The notes: generated by a model not told the origin, from the sequence alone. A stretch of 12,500 nt of DNA from Hirudo medicinalis (GCA_011800805.1 MPNW01000673.1:1-12500); one strand, 5' to 3'; shown: positions 1 to 9,267, counted from the first letter of the stretch. A program made the numbers and translations.

Positions 1-17
1 GAAATTATTATAATATC

Positions 18-46
18 GTTATTATTACTATTATTATTATTATTAA

Positions 47-98
<52 letters not shown>
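18..98. repeat. ATT trinucleotide microsatellite
   Basis: An almost uninterrupted TTA/ATT array with a few variant units near its left edge. It is one of four long ATT arrays in the window. The following 100-870 is AT-rich DNA in which I see no gene, RNA or repeat. Confidence 0.97.
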
Positions 99-869
99 AA
101 ATTAATTTTAAGACCAAACGATAACCAAATATTCTGAATCCAGACTTAAAATAGATTTCAAAGTCTGGAAGTAAACATTGTGATATATTATCTGATTCCG
201 ATGACTAATCTGTTTGTTATCACTGGCTTCCTTGTAACTTGTAGGCAATGATAAGAGGATGAAATAACTTGTGTTTACATTTGTAACCGAGGCATTCCAC
301 TCATTCAATTATTGAACAAACACTTCTAAATTTGGATTTTTGATTTCAGCTCGATATTCATTCATTTTTCACTAGTATTTTTCTTCACGTAAGCTGTTAA
401 GTTTTATTTTCTTGTTTTTACATTTATGTTCATTTGTGTGATATTTGAATCAAGGCAAATATCAGCTTACTGAAAGCTAGTTACGAATTACAAATGGGAG
501 AATGGACAGTGTGACACTACATTACAAATGTATTTATCATTAACATTATATTTAACATTATGTATATAATATAATATATTGTTAAGCATAATTATGCTAT
601 GAAACGGAAATGCCTTCTTAATTTCTCTAGTGCGCAATTTCCTCAATGCTGTTACTTGAATAAAATTCTTTGTTATGAAACATATGGCCCTCCCAGCCAA
701 TCAGGGATGGCGATTATATATTTCTGTATGTTGTATGCGAGCGAAAAATAAATATCAATATAGATAGCAATCAAAACGAACATAGAACGAAAAATGACGT
801 AGAAGAACATTCTATAGCAGTCCCAACAAATTTTGGACAAATTGCTTAAATGATATGAGCACAGGAGGA

Positions 870-968
870 CGACGATGATGATCGCGATGGTGCTGGTGAT
901 GATTATGACGATGATGATGATGATGATGATGATGATGACGACGATGATGATGATGATGATGATGATGA
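870..968. repeat. GAT/GAC trinucleotide microsatellite
   Basis: Tandem GAT units with GAC interruptions. In one frame they read as poly-Met and on the other strand as poly-Ile, which explains long but meaningless ORFs here. The array is followed by a purine stretch and the G10 run. Confidence 0.95.
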
Positions 969-980
969 AGAAATGGAGAA

Positions 981-990
981 GGGGGGGGGG
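981..990. repeat. Run of ten G
   Basis: An uninterrupted G10 in otherwise AT-rich DNA, directly after the GAT array and a purine stretch. Its true length is likely to be unreliable in sequencing. Confidence 0.9.
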
Positions 991-1560
991 CATGTCAGCG
1001 AAAATGGCACTTGGTAATTATCTGGCAACTAGACTCCCAGTATTCAATGGAATCCCTCAATTTAGAAAACTTCAAACACAGACACATTGCACGTCCGTAT
1101 CACGTTTCTCATTAGGATGTGTCACTCTTATTATTATTAGAGTAAGTATGCTCCATAAATTTATTATTATTATTATTTTATATTTAATTACCAATTATAC
1201 TAAATATAATTTATATATTAATGACGAATATTATTGAAATACATGATATAGTTACATTTGCTCATTATAATTTTGTTAAACAAAAATGTGCAAGGGAATG
1301 TAAAATGAATTGGATTCTCGTGAGTCATCACCGATACTCAACACTTAGTATAACAAACACATATTTCAATCATAACCATTACAAAATGCAGCTAATACGT
1401 GCTGTTGTTATTATGATTATAAATGCAATTCTTATATTACCAATAGAAATTAATCACTTGATATAATTATTTTCTGCTATGCTACATTAGTATTATTTTA
1501 TATATTTTATTGCATTACATTATGTTGTTGCTATCGTATTATTACGTAAACCTGCCCCTA
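991..1560. other. Intergenic stretch with one exon-like piece
   Basis: 991-1142 is open on the plus strand (NYLATRLPVFNGIPQFRKL and onward) and ends exactly at a good donor sequence, AGA|GTAAGT (1142/1143). No acceptor or family supports an exon. 1143-1560 is AT-rich with nothing recognised. The less AT-rich part that follows, 1560-1780, has overlapping open frames on both strands but no recognisable product. Confidence 0.3.
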
Positions 1561-1812
1561 AACCATTGAGATGCATCAGCAACCACCCTGCAACAACCAA
1601 CAAAGTCGACCTTCCATCCACGATCCCATTTCCCACGAAGTTAAACAAATCGCTAACATTAGATTCAGGTACCCCGTTGCCCTGGCATCATTTCGCACCT
1701 CAGAAGGTCTGGATGAGATTTCGTTTCTCGCGGGAGAAAATATTCTAAGTGGAAGAAAAAAAAGTAACAAAATCTAAAAAGCAGGTCATTTTGGAGCTCG
1801 CATCTGTTCCTC

Positions 1813-2022
1813 ATGATTGAAACTTCTTTGAGCCTTGAACTCGGGAAATTAGTAACCGAAAACAGTGGAGGGAGAAGAGATGGTGAAGTTTTTATGGATT
1901 TTTTTGTTGAAAAATTTTCAAACGGTGTTGTAGAATTAGTTGTGGATGAGTTGAAGGAAGGGCTGACAGGATTCTATCTTAGTCATCGATGGCAGTTTCT
2001 TACGAGACTTTGGAATTTTTAA
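1813..2022 (+). CDS. Short hypothetical ORF (69 residues)
   Basis: Open from ATG 1813 to TAA 2020-2022. The product is acidic and hydrophobic (EVFMDFFVEKFSNGVVELVV) and ends in an aromatic-rich tail (HRWQFLTRLWNF). Its composition is more protein-like than neighbouring chance ORFs, and the DNA is less AT-rich than its flanks. The start context is poor, no splice partner or family is recognised, and it could be a decayed exon or chance. Confidence 0.2.
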   Translation: MIETSLSLELGKLVTENSGGRRDGEVFMDFFVEKFSNGVVELVVDELKEGLTGFYLSHRWQFLTRLWNF

Positions 2023-2175
2023 TTTTCGTCATTTTAATCATGATTGATGATAATTAACATATCATTCTGTAATAACCATGTTAATTTTAAATTACTGGCA
2101 ACTACTTCTCATTCAAACGTGAACAAATTTGTTAGGATCTAAAAGCTTATTTTTGCATTCACTCATTCCTAAGGG

Positions 2176-2210
2176 TCGATGTTCAAATCCTGGCTTGGGT
2201 CGCAGGAATT
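2176..2210 (+). other. tRNA B-box-like motif (possible decayed retroposon)
   Basis: GTTCAAATCC followed by a GC-rich stretch matches the T-arm/B-box consensus. No A box lies at the proper distance upstream, so this is not a tRNA gene. It could be a remnant of a tRNA-derived element. The rest of 2023-2670 shows nothing recognisable. Confidence 0.2.
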
Positions 2211-2670
2211 GTAACATTTCGGTGCTTAGAACAGCATCACAATCAGGTAAGGAATGTAACATCGAGATTGTGAACTTTCAACTCTGAATTGCAAACAAAG
2301 ATGTCAAAAGGTCAATGGTTCAACAGGTCAAGAAGTACCCAGTGTTTAATATGACATGGTTGCTGGTATTACAGAAACCCAACGCTTTGATTGTCCAACG
2401 CTGTTATTTACAATGCTCAATCATATTTCACTTTTACAATCACTGTAATATTTTTACAGATATTGTTATTTTAAAAATGTTATTTAATAATTAACATAAC
2501 TAACAATGTTTTTATAATTTATTACAATTTCACTGCTTTACCGTATAATACATCATACCATGCATCCATAATCCAAAGCCTTTAATTGTGCCAGTTTAAA
2601 GGCGTCAAATTTAACCAATTATTTTTTAACCAACAAGTAACAAATCTATCGCGTGTTTACTAATTAAAAG

Positions 2671-3073
2671 TTAGTTAATTGTAATGATTTCCAAGACCAA
2701 CTGACCATCAAGATCCTCAAGCACTTCACTTTTTACTTCCTCGACGAGACTGAGAAGCAGAATCTGCAATTGAAATTATATTTAAATCAAAATATGTTAA
2801 GTTTCAAACGCTTGGATTTTTGCATTTTGTGAGCTGGCATTTAAAAATATATTGGCATTTATTTTGATTTACAAATTTGTAAAATACGCGAATGAACCAA
2901 AGTAAACTTGTTTGATTCGATGAGAGCATTAACTCGCAATGTAATCAATTATAACACTTAACTTATTTTAATATGTTATAAGGTTAACCAGTTTACTTCC
3001 TGAAAGTACTTGTCTTGTTAACAATGCATTTTACCTGAGCCAAGAGCAAACTCAAAATGCCAATAATCTTCAT
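2671..3073 (-). CDS. Predicted two-exon small secreted peptide (43 residues)
   Basis: On the minus strand, exon 1 (3073-3035) runs from ATG to CAG and encodes MKIIGILSLLLAQ. It is followed at once by a donor (CAG|GTAAAA). A 271-bp intron ends in a good acceptor (TTTCAATTGCAG), and exon 2 (2763-2671) continues in phase 0 with ILLLSLVEEVKSEVLEDLDG and further residues to TAA. The N-terminus is a typical signal peptide: Lys2, then a Leu/Ile core of about 18 residues. The mature part would be a short acidic peptide without cysteines. The ATG has A at -3. ATTAAA (2586-2581) and AATAAA (2523-2518) on this strand follow the stop. Exon 2 could splice on further, for example at its internal GTAAAA, giving a longer protein. 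No family is recognised. Confidence 0.5.
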
Positions 3074-3243
3074 TTTGAATTCAGTTGAATAGATAAAGAC
3101 GTTTCCAGGCGGTTATTCTTTTCAAACGATAATAATAATTGAAACTTTTGTTAATTTTTATTTTTTTTTTAAATTATTCGAACACGATTCAGTCTCATAA
3201 AATGTATCGGAGCAAAACCTCGGAATTATTGGATGGTCCGTTT

Positions 3244-3262
3244 GAGCGGCCTTTATATCTCC
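3244..3262 (-). promoter_or_regulatory. TATA-like box with adjacent GC box upstream of the small peptide gene
   Basis: On the minus strand the sequence reads GGGCGGAGATATAAAGG. That places a GGGCGG motif next to TATAAAG at 3256-3250. Transcription would start about 30 bases downstream, near 3220, giving a 5' UTR of about 150 bases before ATG 3073. A short upstream ORF starting in TTTTATGAGACTG lies within that leader. This is motif-based only. Confidence 0.3.
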
Positions 3263-3312
3263 GCCCAACCCTCCACTTATCCATTCATCAATCCTTCAGC
3301 CAAGCATCCATC

Positions 3313-3353
3313 TATTCATTCATTCATTCACTCATTCATTCATTCATTCATTC
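3313..3353. repeat. ATTC tetranucleotide microsatellite
   Basis: Tandem ATTC units with one ACTC variant, preceded by related CATC units from about 3280. All frames through it stay open, producing Ser/Ile/His-rich chance ORFs between 3139 and 3475. Confidence 0.95.
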
Positions 3354-3500
3354 CCCTTTCCATCTGTGCGTTCAGTCATTTAATTACATCCATTTTCACG
3401 GGCCTACGCTGTTTGTGCACGTACACATTCAAATATTTCCATCTTCGGCTGATCATAGGAAGAAAGTTTAATTAGTTTGCATTGGGAATTAATACTCGGA

Positions 3501-3638
3501 GGAGGATTTATTTGTAAGGCGATTATAATTCTAATCCTATTTTGGATTCAGGAATTGAGTTGCAGTTTGTCTGAGTTTTCAGATGTTTCAGTTCAAAATA
3601 ACGGTTAATAATAATAATAACAAACACGTTAGTAGATG
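3501..3638 (+). repeat. Dispersed repeat, copy 1 (about 135 bp)
   Basis: It begins GGAGGATTTATTTGTAAGGC and ends near ACAAACACGTTAGTAGATGA. It aligns with 4526-4657 along its whole length with scattered substitutions and small indels. No coding frame is conserved. This may be a small non-autonomous element or a local duplication. Confidence 0.85.
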
Positions 3639-3800
3639 ATCATTTACATTTTACATTCAAAAATATAAAAAATAATAATATATGACAAAAATGTACTAAA
3701 AATACACTTTATACTTGCAAGCTTATTCATGAAACACTGCTGTTAATAATAATATTCGTAATTAGTTGTTTTTCTGAATTTCAAAGAATTTAAATTCATA

Positions 3801-3811
3801 AATATTATTAA

Positions 3812-3890
<79 letters not shown>
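3801..3890. repeat. ATT trinucleotide microsatellite
   Basis: About 90 bases of nearly perfect ATT/TTA repeat. It lies between the two dispersed repeat copies. In 3891-4525, and again in 4658-5212, I see only AT-rich intergenic DNA. Confidence 0.97.
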
Positions 3891-4525
3891 TTATAAAGCA
3901 ATGGGGTGACATTGTCATCGACATTATATAAATTGTTTTAGCTTTATTTTAATTGCCTTTAATAAGAGCTTCCCCTCCTCAAATGATCTTGAAGACCCGC
4001 TGGAACAGACGCCGCCCAAATAAAGCTCGTATTTATAATCGTTGAAAATGTTTTTTTTTTAAATGTTGTAAAATTTTTTGAAAATATGATGCTATAAATT
4101 AAAGTTCAGTCCGAGCCAAGCTTTGTCTTCTTTGGACCGCAAATATCCATAAATCTTTACTTTAATGGAGTATTTGTTAAGTATATAACCTTCACCGTTG
4201 TTATTTATTACGCAAAAGACTTTTGGGTGGTTGGAGTAAAGAATCCCTCAAACACCGACCACAATTGTGACGACTTCATTTTAATTAGAAAGGTCGGGTT
4301 AGTCTGTGACATGGCATTTTGGAATTGTCATTTTAATCTATGACCGTTTTCATCTTTTCTTTGTAAGTATATTTATCTTTGTTCTTTCGCCTGTCCAATT
4401 TGTTCGTTTTATATCAATTAAACAAATTTGTCTTTTCGTTAAAAATCCTCACGAATCAAATAATTGTGTTGAGATATATAATTATTATTTATAAAGCAAT
4501 AATTTGGATCAACATTAATGGATAA

Positions 4526-4657
4526 GGAGGATTTATTTATAAGACGATTATAATTATAATCCTATTTTGGATTCAGGAATTAAGTTGTTTGTCCAAGTTT
4601 TCAAATGTTTCAGTTCAAAATAACAGTTAAGAATAGTAACAAACACGTTAGTTGATG
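4526..4657 (+). repeat. Dispersed repeat, copy 2 (about 132 bp)
   Basis: It begins GGAGGATTTATTTATAAGAC and ends near ACAAACACGTTAGTTGATGG, in the same orientation as 3501-3638. The shared core includes CCTATTTTGGATTCAGGAAT and TGTTTCAGTTCAAAATAAC. Both copies lie near ATT-rich DNA. Confidence 0.85.
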
Positions 4658-5212
4658 GAGCATCCCAAAAATCAACTTCTAAACTGATTACTTCGACTTG
4701 ATCTTTTGCGAGTCCCAAAGTTCGGGGCAAAATTAATTCTTATCACCATGATGAATTTTTAAAGATTTTATGGAAATAAATAATGACCAGAAAACCATTT
4801 TTGTTTGTGCGAAAACGTTTTTCATAAAATATATTTTCGATTCGGTTCTACAGCTAAGACGTCCCCGATGAAATTTACAAACCTATTTTTAAATTCAAGC
4901 AATTATCTTTTCCTATAATTGGTTTGACCAATTCACAATGCAGTTGTTATGATTCGTTAGATTTTATGAATGTGTCAACTTCAGTCACCTATATACTAGA
5001 AGTTTGTAAACAAGTGCGGTTTTCGGCGCAGATGCTTCGTTTTCTATTAATTTGTTATGTTTTCGATAATTTGCAATTGTTCTAATTTATAGGTTTACAT
5101 ATTTAAATGTAAATCTCTCTTAGGAATTTAGTTATGGAACTAGTCTACGAACCTAAGCGAAGAATTTACCATTAAATGATGCCTTATACCTGGACGTTTT
5201 GGCAATTGGGTG

Positions 5213-5235
5213 ACATTTTGTTTTGATTTTGAAGG
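5213..5235 (+). promoter_or_regulatory. Splice-acceptor-like tract directly before the TRIM-like start codon
   Basis: A T-rich stretch ends in GAAG, followed by a single G and then ATG 5236. This is the layout of a 3' splice site, which could belong to a 5' UTR intron or to spliced-leader trans-splicing. A similar site lies one base before the ATG at 11773. No convincing promoter was found in the 300 bases upstream; a TATA-like CTATATAC occurs at about 4988-4995. Confidence 0.35.
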
Positions 5236-8200
5236 ATGAAGTCAAACAGTTCTGTATGCTCGTTTTGTCGCTCAGAAAATTCACCGAAGTTGTATTTTCT
5301 ACCGTGCCTTAACATATTTTGTAATAAATGTGTCGCTAGTCAAATTCGTTCGTCAGCTGACTATAATAATAAATACACATCAGAGAAGGCAGACGCTAAA
5401 GAAAAAGAATATGAAAAAAAAATCTGAAAGCGCTGGAATAAATATTTTTAAAAGTGGAGAAAGGAGTTTTTATTCTCTTGCTAGGGATGATGAGTCCTAT
5501 GAAACAATAGCAGCAGAAGAATTTGTGAACAAGGAATGTGCAAACAATGATGAAGGATATGAAATTCCATACAACCACAATTTGTATCAAAATTCTTCCA
5601 TTTCAACTCAAGTGTCAAAAGTCATTCAGCTACATTTGAATGGTGAATGCTTTTATGAGGAAGTAGCATCAAAGAGCATCAAGAAAACAAAGCCACTCAA
5701 GGCAGACGATGAAGTATTCGAAGAGATTCACGTCAAACAACTTGAAAACCTTACAAAGAATATTGTGAATTTACCACCGAAGGCCTCGTTTCATAAGAAG
5801 TCTGCGACTTTTCCTATTTCAAACGACTCTCGGCTCTGTCCTAATCCGACAGACTTCCCACTTCCATTGAAACAGAAAAAATCTCAATTTCAGAATTGTG
5901 AAAAAGCAGAAACATCTGAATCTCTCATCTTAAATGAAATGCTAAGTGTGAGAGATGATGCAGCAGTACATTTCAAATGCCCTTTCTGCCAAGACTTGCA
6001 CTGGATATCAGAACAAGGAGAACTCTTCACACAATTTCCTGCTTGCCCAAGAAATTGCGGCTCCACTTCCAGTGGAAAGAGGACCGAAATTATTGAATTT
6101 CTCAGCCATCTTCAAGAGAATTGTTGCTCCAAGCTCTGCAACAACCCCAACAAAAGCAAGTACTGCATCAGATGTGGGAAAACTTTGTGTGAGAGCTGTG
6201 TTTCGTGCTACCACTCGAAACATCGTACCTACGAAATGGAGTTCCTCAACTCCAGATACAAATCCCTAGTGGAATGCTACAAAGCTTCTAATGAACAGAG
6301 AAAACAGTCTTGTGTTGATGAGGTAGAAAAACTGCAGTCAGGCATTGGCAATCTGACCAGCATGAAAGTCAAAACAATTGAAACACTTAGCAAGCAGAAG
6401 AAATTATTGATGATGGAACTGGATAGAGTATTCAAGGACAAAGTAAATACTCTCGAGAGGAATGTGGGACTCGAGATATCCCAGTTAGAAGCTTCACTCA
6501 ACCAGATCAACAGTCAAGTGTCTAAAATGAATAGGTTCTTAGATTTTTCTGAGGCCTTTCTCGATCATGAATATTCATCTCCCAACAAACTCAACATCCT
6601 CCTAAGCATCATCTCCAGCCATCCCACTTTGGAACAATTCAAAATGCCCGATCGAAAAGAACCAATCAATATTTGCATGGAGCAGCACGAGATGGAAGCA
6701 TCGGAACTTTCCAGAATGCTCGGAGAAGTTTATTTCAGAAGGAAATCTCCGGGAGTCTTTCTGGGTGAATCCACAAAAGAAAGAAGTGACTCCCATCCAC
6801 CAACTTTGAGTGAAAGTGGTGTTAGTTGTGAAATATCATCAGATCCAGGAAAGGCCTCCTCCAAACATGGTGGCATGAAATCCATCAAGGGACGTGTCAA
6901 CAGAATGAGCAGAATCTTCAAACGCACGAATTTTCCGCCAAAGAAAGAAGCCGGTCGGACCCAAAAGGTCGAGGCAGACGACCCGAAGAGCTCGCCTCCC
7001 AGTGCCATTTTCAACTTGCAACTCACTTTGGACGACGAGGATTGCAGGCTGACGGACTTCTTTATGTCGAGCGGTCAACACATCGTCGCTTTGGACTCGA
7101 GCAATCACTGCCTCAAGCTTCTGAACCTTGGCAATGATTCTCTGAAAGTTCTACCTCTGGACAAAATTGCCTCAGTCCCATTGAAAGTTGCTCTCTTGGA
7201 AAACAATGGCGAACTTCTGGTCGTTGTAGTTCAGCGTGGATCAAAGTAAGTGATGAGTTTTAGATCTTTTTATTTAAGTCTGTCTCTTTCAGGTTTTTGT
7301 TTAATTTGTTGCAGTTTTTCTTCAATAATTTTTTTTTTCTTATATATAATTGGTTTATAATTTTGTTTGTTAATTTGTTAATCGTGCTACTAGCGATCCA
7401 TGTGGCCTTTCGTCGTATTGTGAATCCGCACTTTCATCTCGATCGTGCATCTTTATTAAATGTTCATGGATCCTAACAGGATGTATTCATCAGCTCATTT
7501 CATTAACATCCCACGATTAGCTAAGATGACATGGACTTGTTAGTCACGACGTCAGGACGACCGTTTACATAGTTCCACTTCCACAGGGAGCTTAAGAGGG
7601 CACAAGGTTATGAATACCAATGCAAAACTGTTGCTTTTCACCGTCTCGAGCGGGTATGCTCAACCAGCCGAGCTGACTAGCACGTTATTATTACTCATTA
7701 TGAACTCGTTTGTTTAGCAACTGACAGAGGACCTTCATTGTTTTTTATTTCATCTTCCTTCTCAATTATTTCTTATCTCATTTGTAACGCACAGCTGCAT
7801 AAAGTTGTATGCCGAAAATGGACAAGAGTTGCTCAGAATAGGAGAAAGTTATCTTTTGAGTGTTTCGAGCGTGGCCACGAATTCTCTGAAGCAGATCTTT
7901 GCGTCGGACACTGTCCACATGAAGGTCTTTGCTTATGACTGTTCTGGGAACATGCTTTTCTCTTTTCCAAGAGGTTATTTGCCAAGATGTTTATTTTATG
8001 ATTGTTGGCGGTCTGATTGGTGACTTAAGACGATTTTCATGATTCAGAGTTCTCATTTGTGACCCAAGTCAAATCGTTAAAATGTTTTTATGTATTATTT
8101 TTGAATAAATGATTTCTAGGAAGATTTTTTTTTAATGAATAACATCTTTTTAATGAATTGTAAATTGTTCATCTCGTGAGCTACTTTCATTTGATTGTAA

Positions 8201-9182
8201 TTATGTAATTGTGGCAAAGATGGATGGAAACATGGTAATGCACCAACAATCACTATGCAATGCATTTAAGGTTAAATCAAACCCAAATTCATTTTCAGGA
8301 TCAAGACATGGCATGTTGAAATCCCCCCAGTGTTTTGTTCCACTGGAAATTAGAACCAACCATTTCAATGACGATCTAGTCGTCCTGGATGCGACCAGGA
8401 TGTCGTTTCTCGTCTTTGACAGAGTAGGAACCTACCTTTTCCACTTGCCCTTTGTTGCCGGGTTGTCTGTCGATAGCAGCATCGCGTTGAATCAACTTGA
8501 TCATGACAGTGAGTTGGAGAGAAGTGAATCTTACGGGAAAGAATCTAAACCAAAGTCAATTTCTCACCTTGGTGATTCTGGTGCCTACAGTATTGAATGC
8601 GATAGGAATTGTTCGGGCATTATCTTTGACAAAGAAGGATGCATTTACCAGAGATCTGATCTAGGAGATAAACTGATCGTGCACGACTGCAATGGAAGAT
8701 TGAAAAGTGAAATCCCAGTCCACATTCCTGATTTCAGTTCGTCCCGCTTGATATCGGTCTTGGACTGCCATGTCAGGAGAGCTACCGATGAAACTGCATC
8801 TGAGAAGTCAATCATCTTGTCTTCTCAGCCTTCCACAGTCAGTGTCTACAAGCTCGCCTTTGCAATGGAAGGATCAACGTCCGATTCCGCTCTCACTCCG
8901 ACCGACAAAGGAGTCGACGACGAGATGATTAGTTTCAAAATCATCGAGTCCCGATATGCAGACATGACCGGCAAGAAGCAAGATGTCGATCTGAATTTAC
9001 ATCCTTTCGACAAAGCAATTACAAGATCCATGCAAGAAAACATTTACACCACAATCAGTGAACAAATTAAGTCAGCTGAGCCAAAATCAAAGCCAAAAAA
9101 CCAAAGATTTAGCATGAGAGTGAAACAGATTTTTAAAAGCAAAGGGTCTTCCAACGCTCTCTCAGCAGAAGTCGGGGACTGA
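5236..9182 (+). CDS. TRIM/NHL-like RING, B-box, coiled-coil, beta-propeller protein (three exons, one apparent frameshift)
   Basis: Exons are 5236-7245, 7795-7973 and 8299-9182. Introns are GT-AG; the first donor is GTAAGT, and split-codon phases match at both junctions. The predicted protein is about 1023 residues if one A of the 5414-5422 run is skipped. Visible domains: the first half of a RING (C8, C11, C24, N26, C29, C32); an acidic insertion; the last RING pair CPFC (C248, C251) followed by a TRIM-like tail; a B-box 2-like zinc site (C297, C301, C310, C313, C318, C321, H326, H329); a coiled coil about 340-435; a basic patch about 546-562; about six NHL-like strand repeats (590-920), for example DSSNHCLKLLNL and CIKLYAENGQELL; and a basic C-terminal tail. 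The order matches the TRIM-NHL family, which includes RING E3 ligases and RNA-binding regulators. An in-frame TGA at 5230-5232 supports ATG 5236. RING ligand 4 is Asn rather than His, so E3 activity is uncertain. The exact ortholog is not identified. Confidence 0.88.
5414..5422 (+). other. Run of nine A: apparent frameshift in the TRIM-like gene
   Basis: The frame carrying the RING cysteines from ATG 5236 ends at TGA 5425-5427, six codons past residue 57. The next frame is open from before this point to the 7246 splice donor and carries all later domains. Removing one A joins EYEKK directly to SESAG and restores a single frame. GT-AG micro-introns that would fix the frame exist only with a poor donor (GTCGCT at 5332, about 52-76 bp). 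The cause could be a homopolymer sequencing error, a real allele, or polymerase slippage on A9. I favour an error or allelic indel. Confidence 0.75.
7246..7794 (+). other. Intron 1 of the TRIM-like gene
   Basis: The donor is AAA|GTAAGT and the acceptor is a T-rich tract ending AACGCACAG. It splits a codon after its second base (AA|C, Asn670), in the middle of an NHL-like strand repeat, and the reading frame resumes cleanly on the other side. The 549-bp intron is T-rich at both ends, but the middle (about 7385-7690) is clearly richer in G and C and contains a tRNA-like element on the opposite strand. Confidence 0.85.
7385..7690 (-). mobile_element. Possible degenerate tRNA-derived SINE in intron 1
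   Basis: Read on the minus strand, 7676-7657 resembles the D-arm and A box of a tRNA (AGCTCGGCTGGTTGAGCA). About 40 bases further, 7618-7606 gives GGTATTCATAACC, a weak match to the B box GGTTCGANTCC. The following sequence stays richer in GC than the intron and ends in A-rich DNA, including a run of A at about 7339-7328. This order (A box, B box, body, A-rich tail) is that of a SINE. No target-site duplication was found, and I do not recognise a family. Confidence 0.35.
7974..8298 (+). other. Intron 2 of the TRIM-like gene
   Basis: The donor is AAGAG|GTTATT and the acceptor is TTCATTTTCAG|GATC. It splits Gly730 after its first base. The joined protein reads through FSFPRG into SRHGMLKSPQ, consistent with the start of another propeller blade. 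Length is 325 bp, AT-rich, with nothing else recognised inside. Without splicing, exon 2 would run on to a stop at 8021-8023. Confidence 0.85.
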
Positions 9183-9267
9183 ACCTGAAAATTGTAGACT
9201 TGTTCCGACCAAGGCTCCTCATTGAAACACATTGATCGGGAGGTCTTTTGGAAGTACCGGTTTTGGC

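Noticed and set aside
875..1237. 120-codon ORF with a poly-Met run, and the poly-Ile ORF on the other strand (673-993)
   Set aside because: Both are produced by the GAT microsatellite, which has no stop in these frames.
2176..2210. tRNA gene
   Set aside because: Only a B-box-like motif is present; no matching acceptor stem or A box is visible.
3139..3475. Two overlapping plus-strand ORFs rich in Ser, Ile and His
   Set aside because: They are carried by the ATTC/CATC repeat, which is open in all frames; no domain or splice signal was found.
5330..5422. Start of the long TRIM-like frame at GTG 5330
   Set aside because: Animal genes rarely start at GTG. The other frame over this stretch carries the RING cysteines, so the true start is ATG 5236 with a shift at the A run.
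5955..7108. Several antisense and out-of-frame ORFs inside exon 1
   Set aside because: They overlap the well-supported TRIM-like frame and show no motif of their own.
7738..7938. 66-codon ORF across the exon 2 acceptor in another frame
   Set aside because: The overlapping frame matches NHL-like repeats and the splice phase on both sides; this one does not.
8211..8298. Coding extension upstream of exon 3
   Set aside because: Open only by chance; the acceptor at 8297-8298 and phase place the exon start at 8299.
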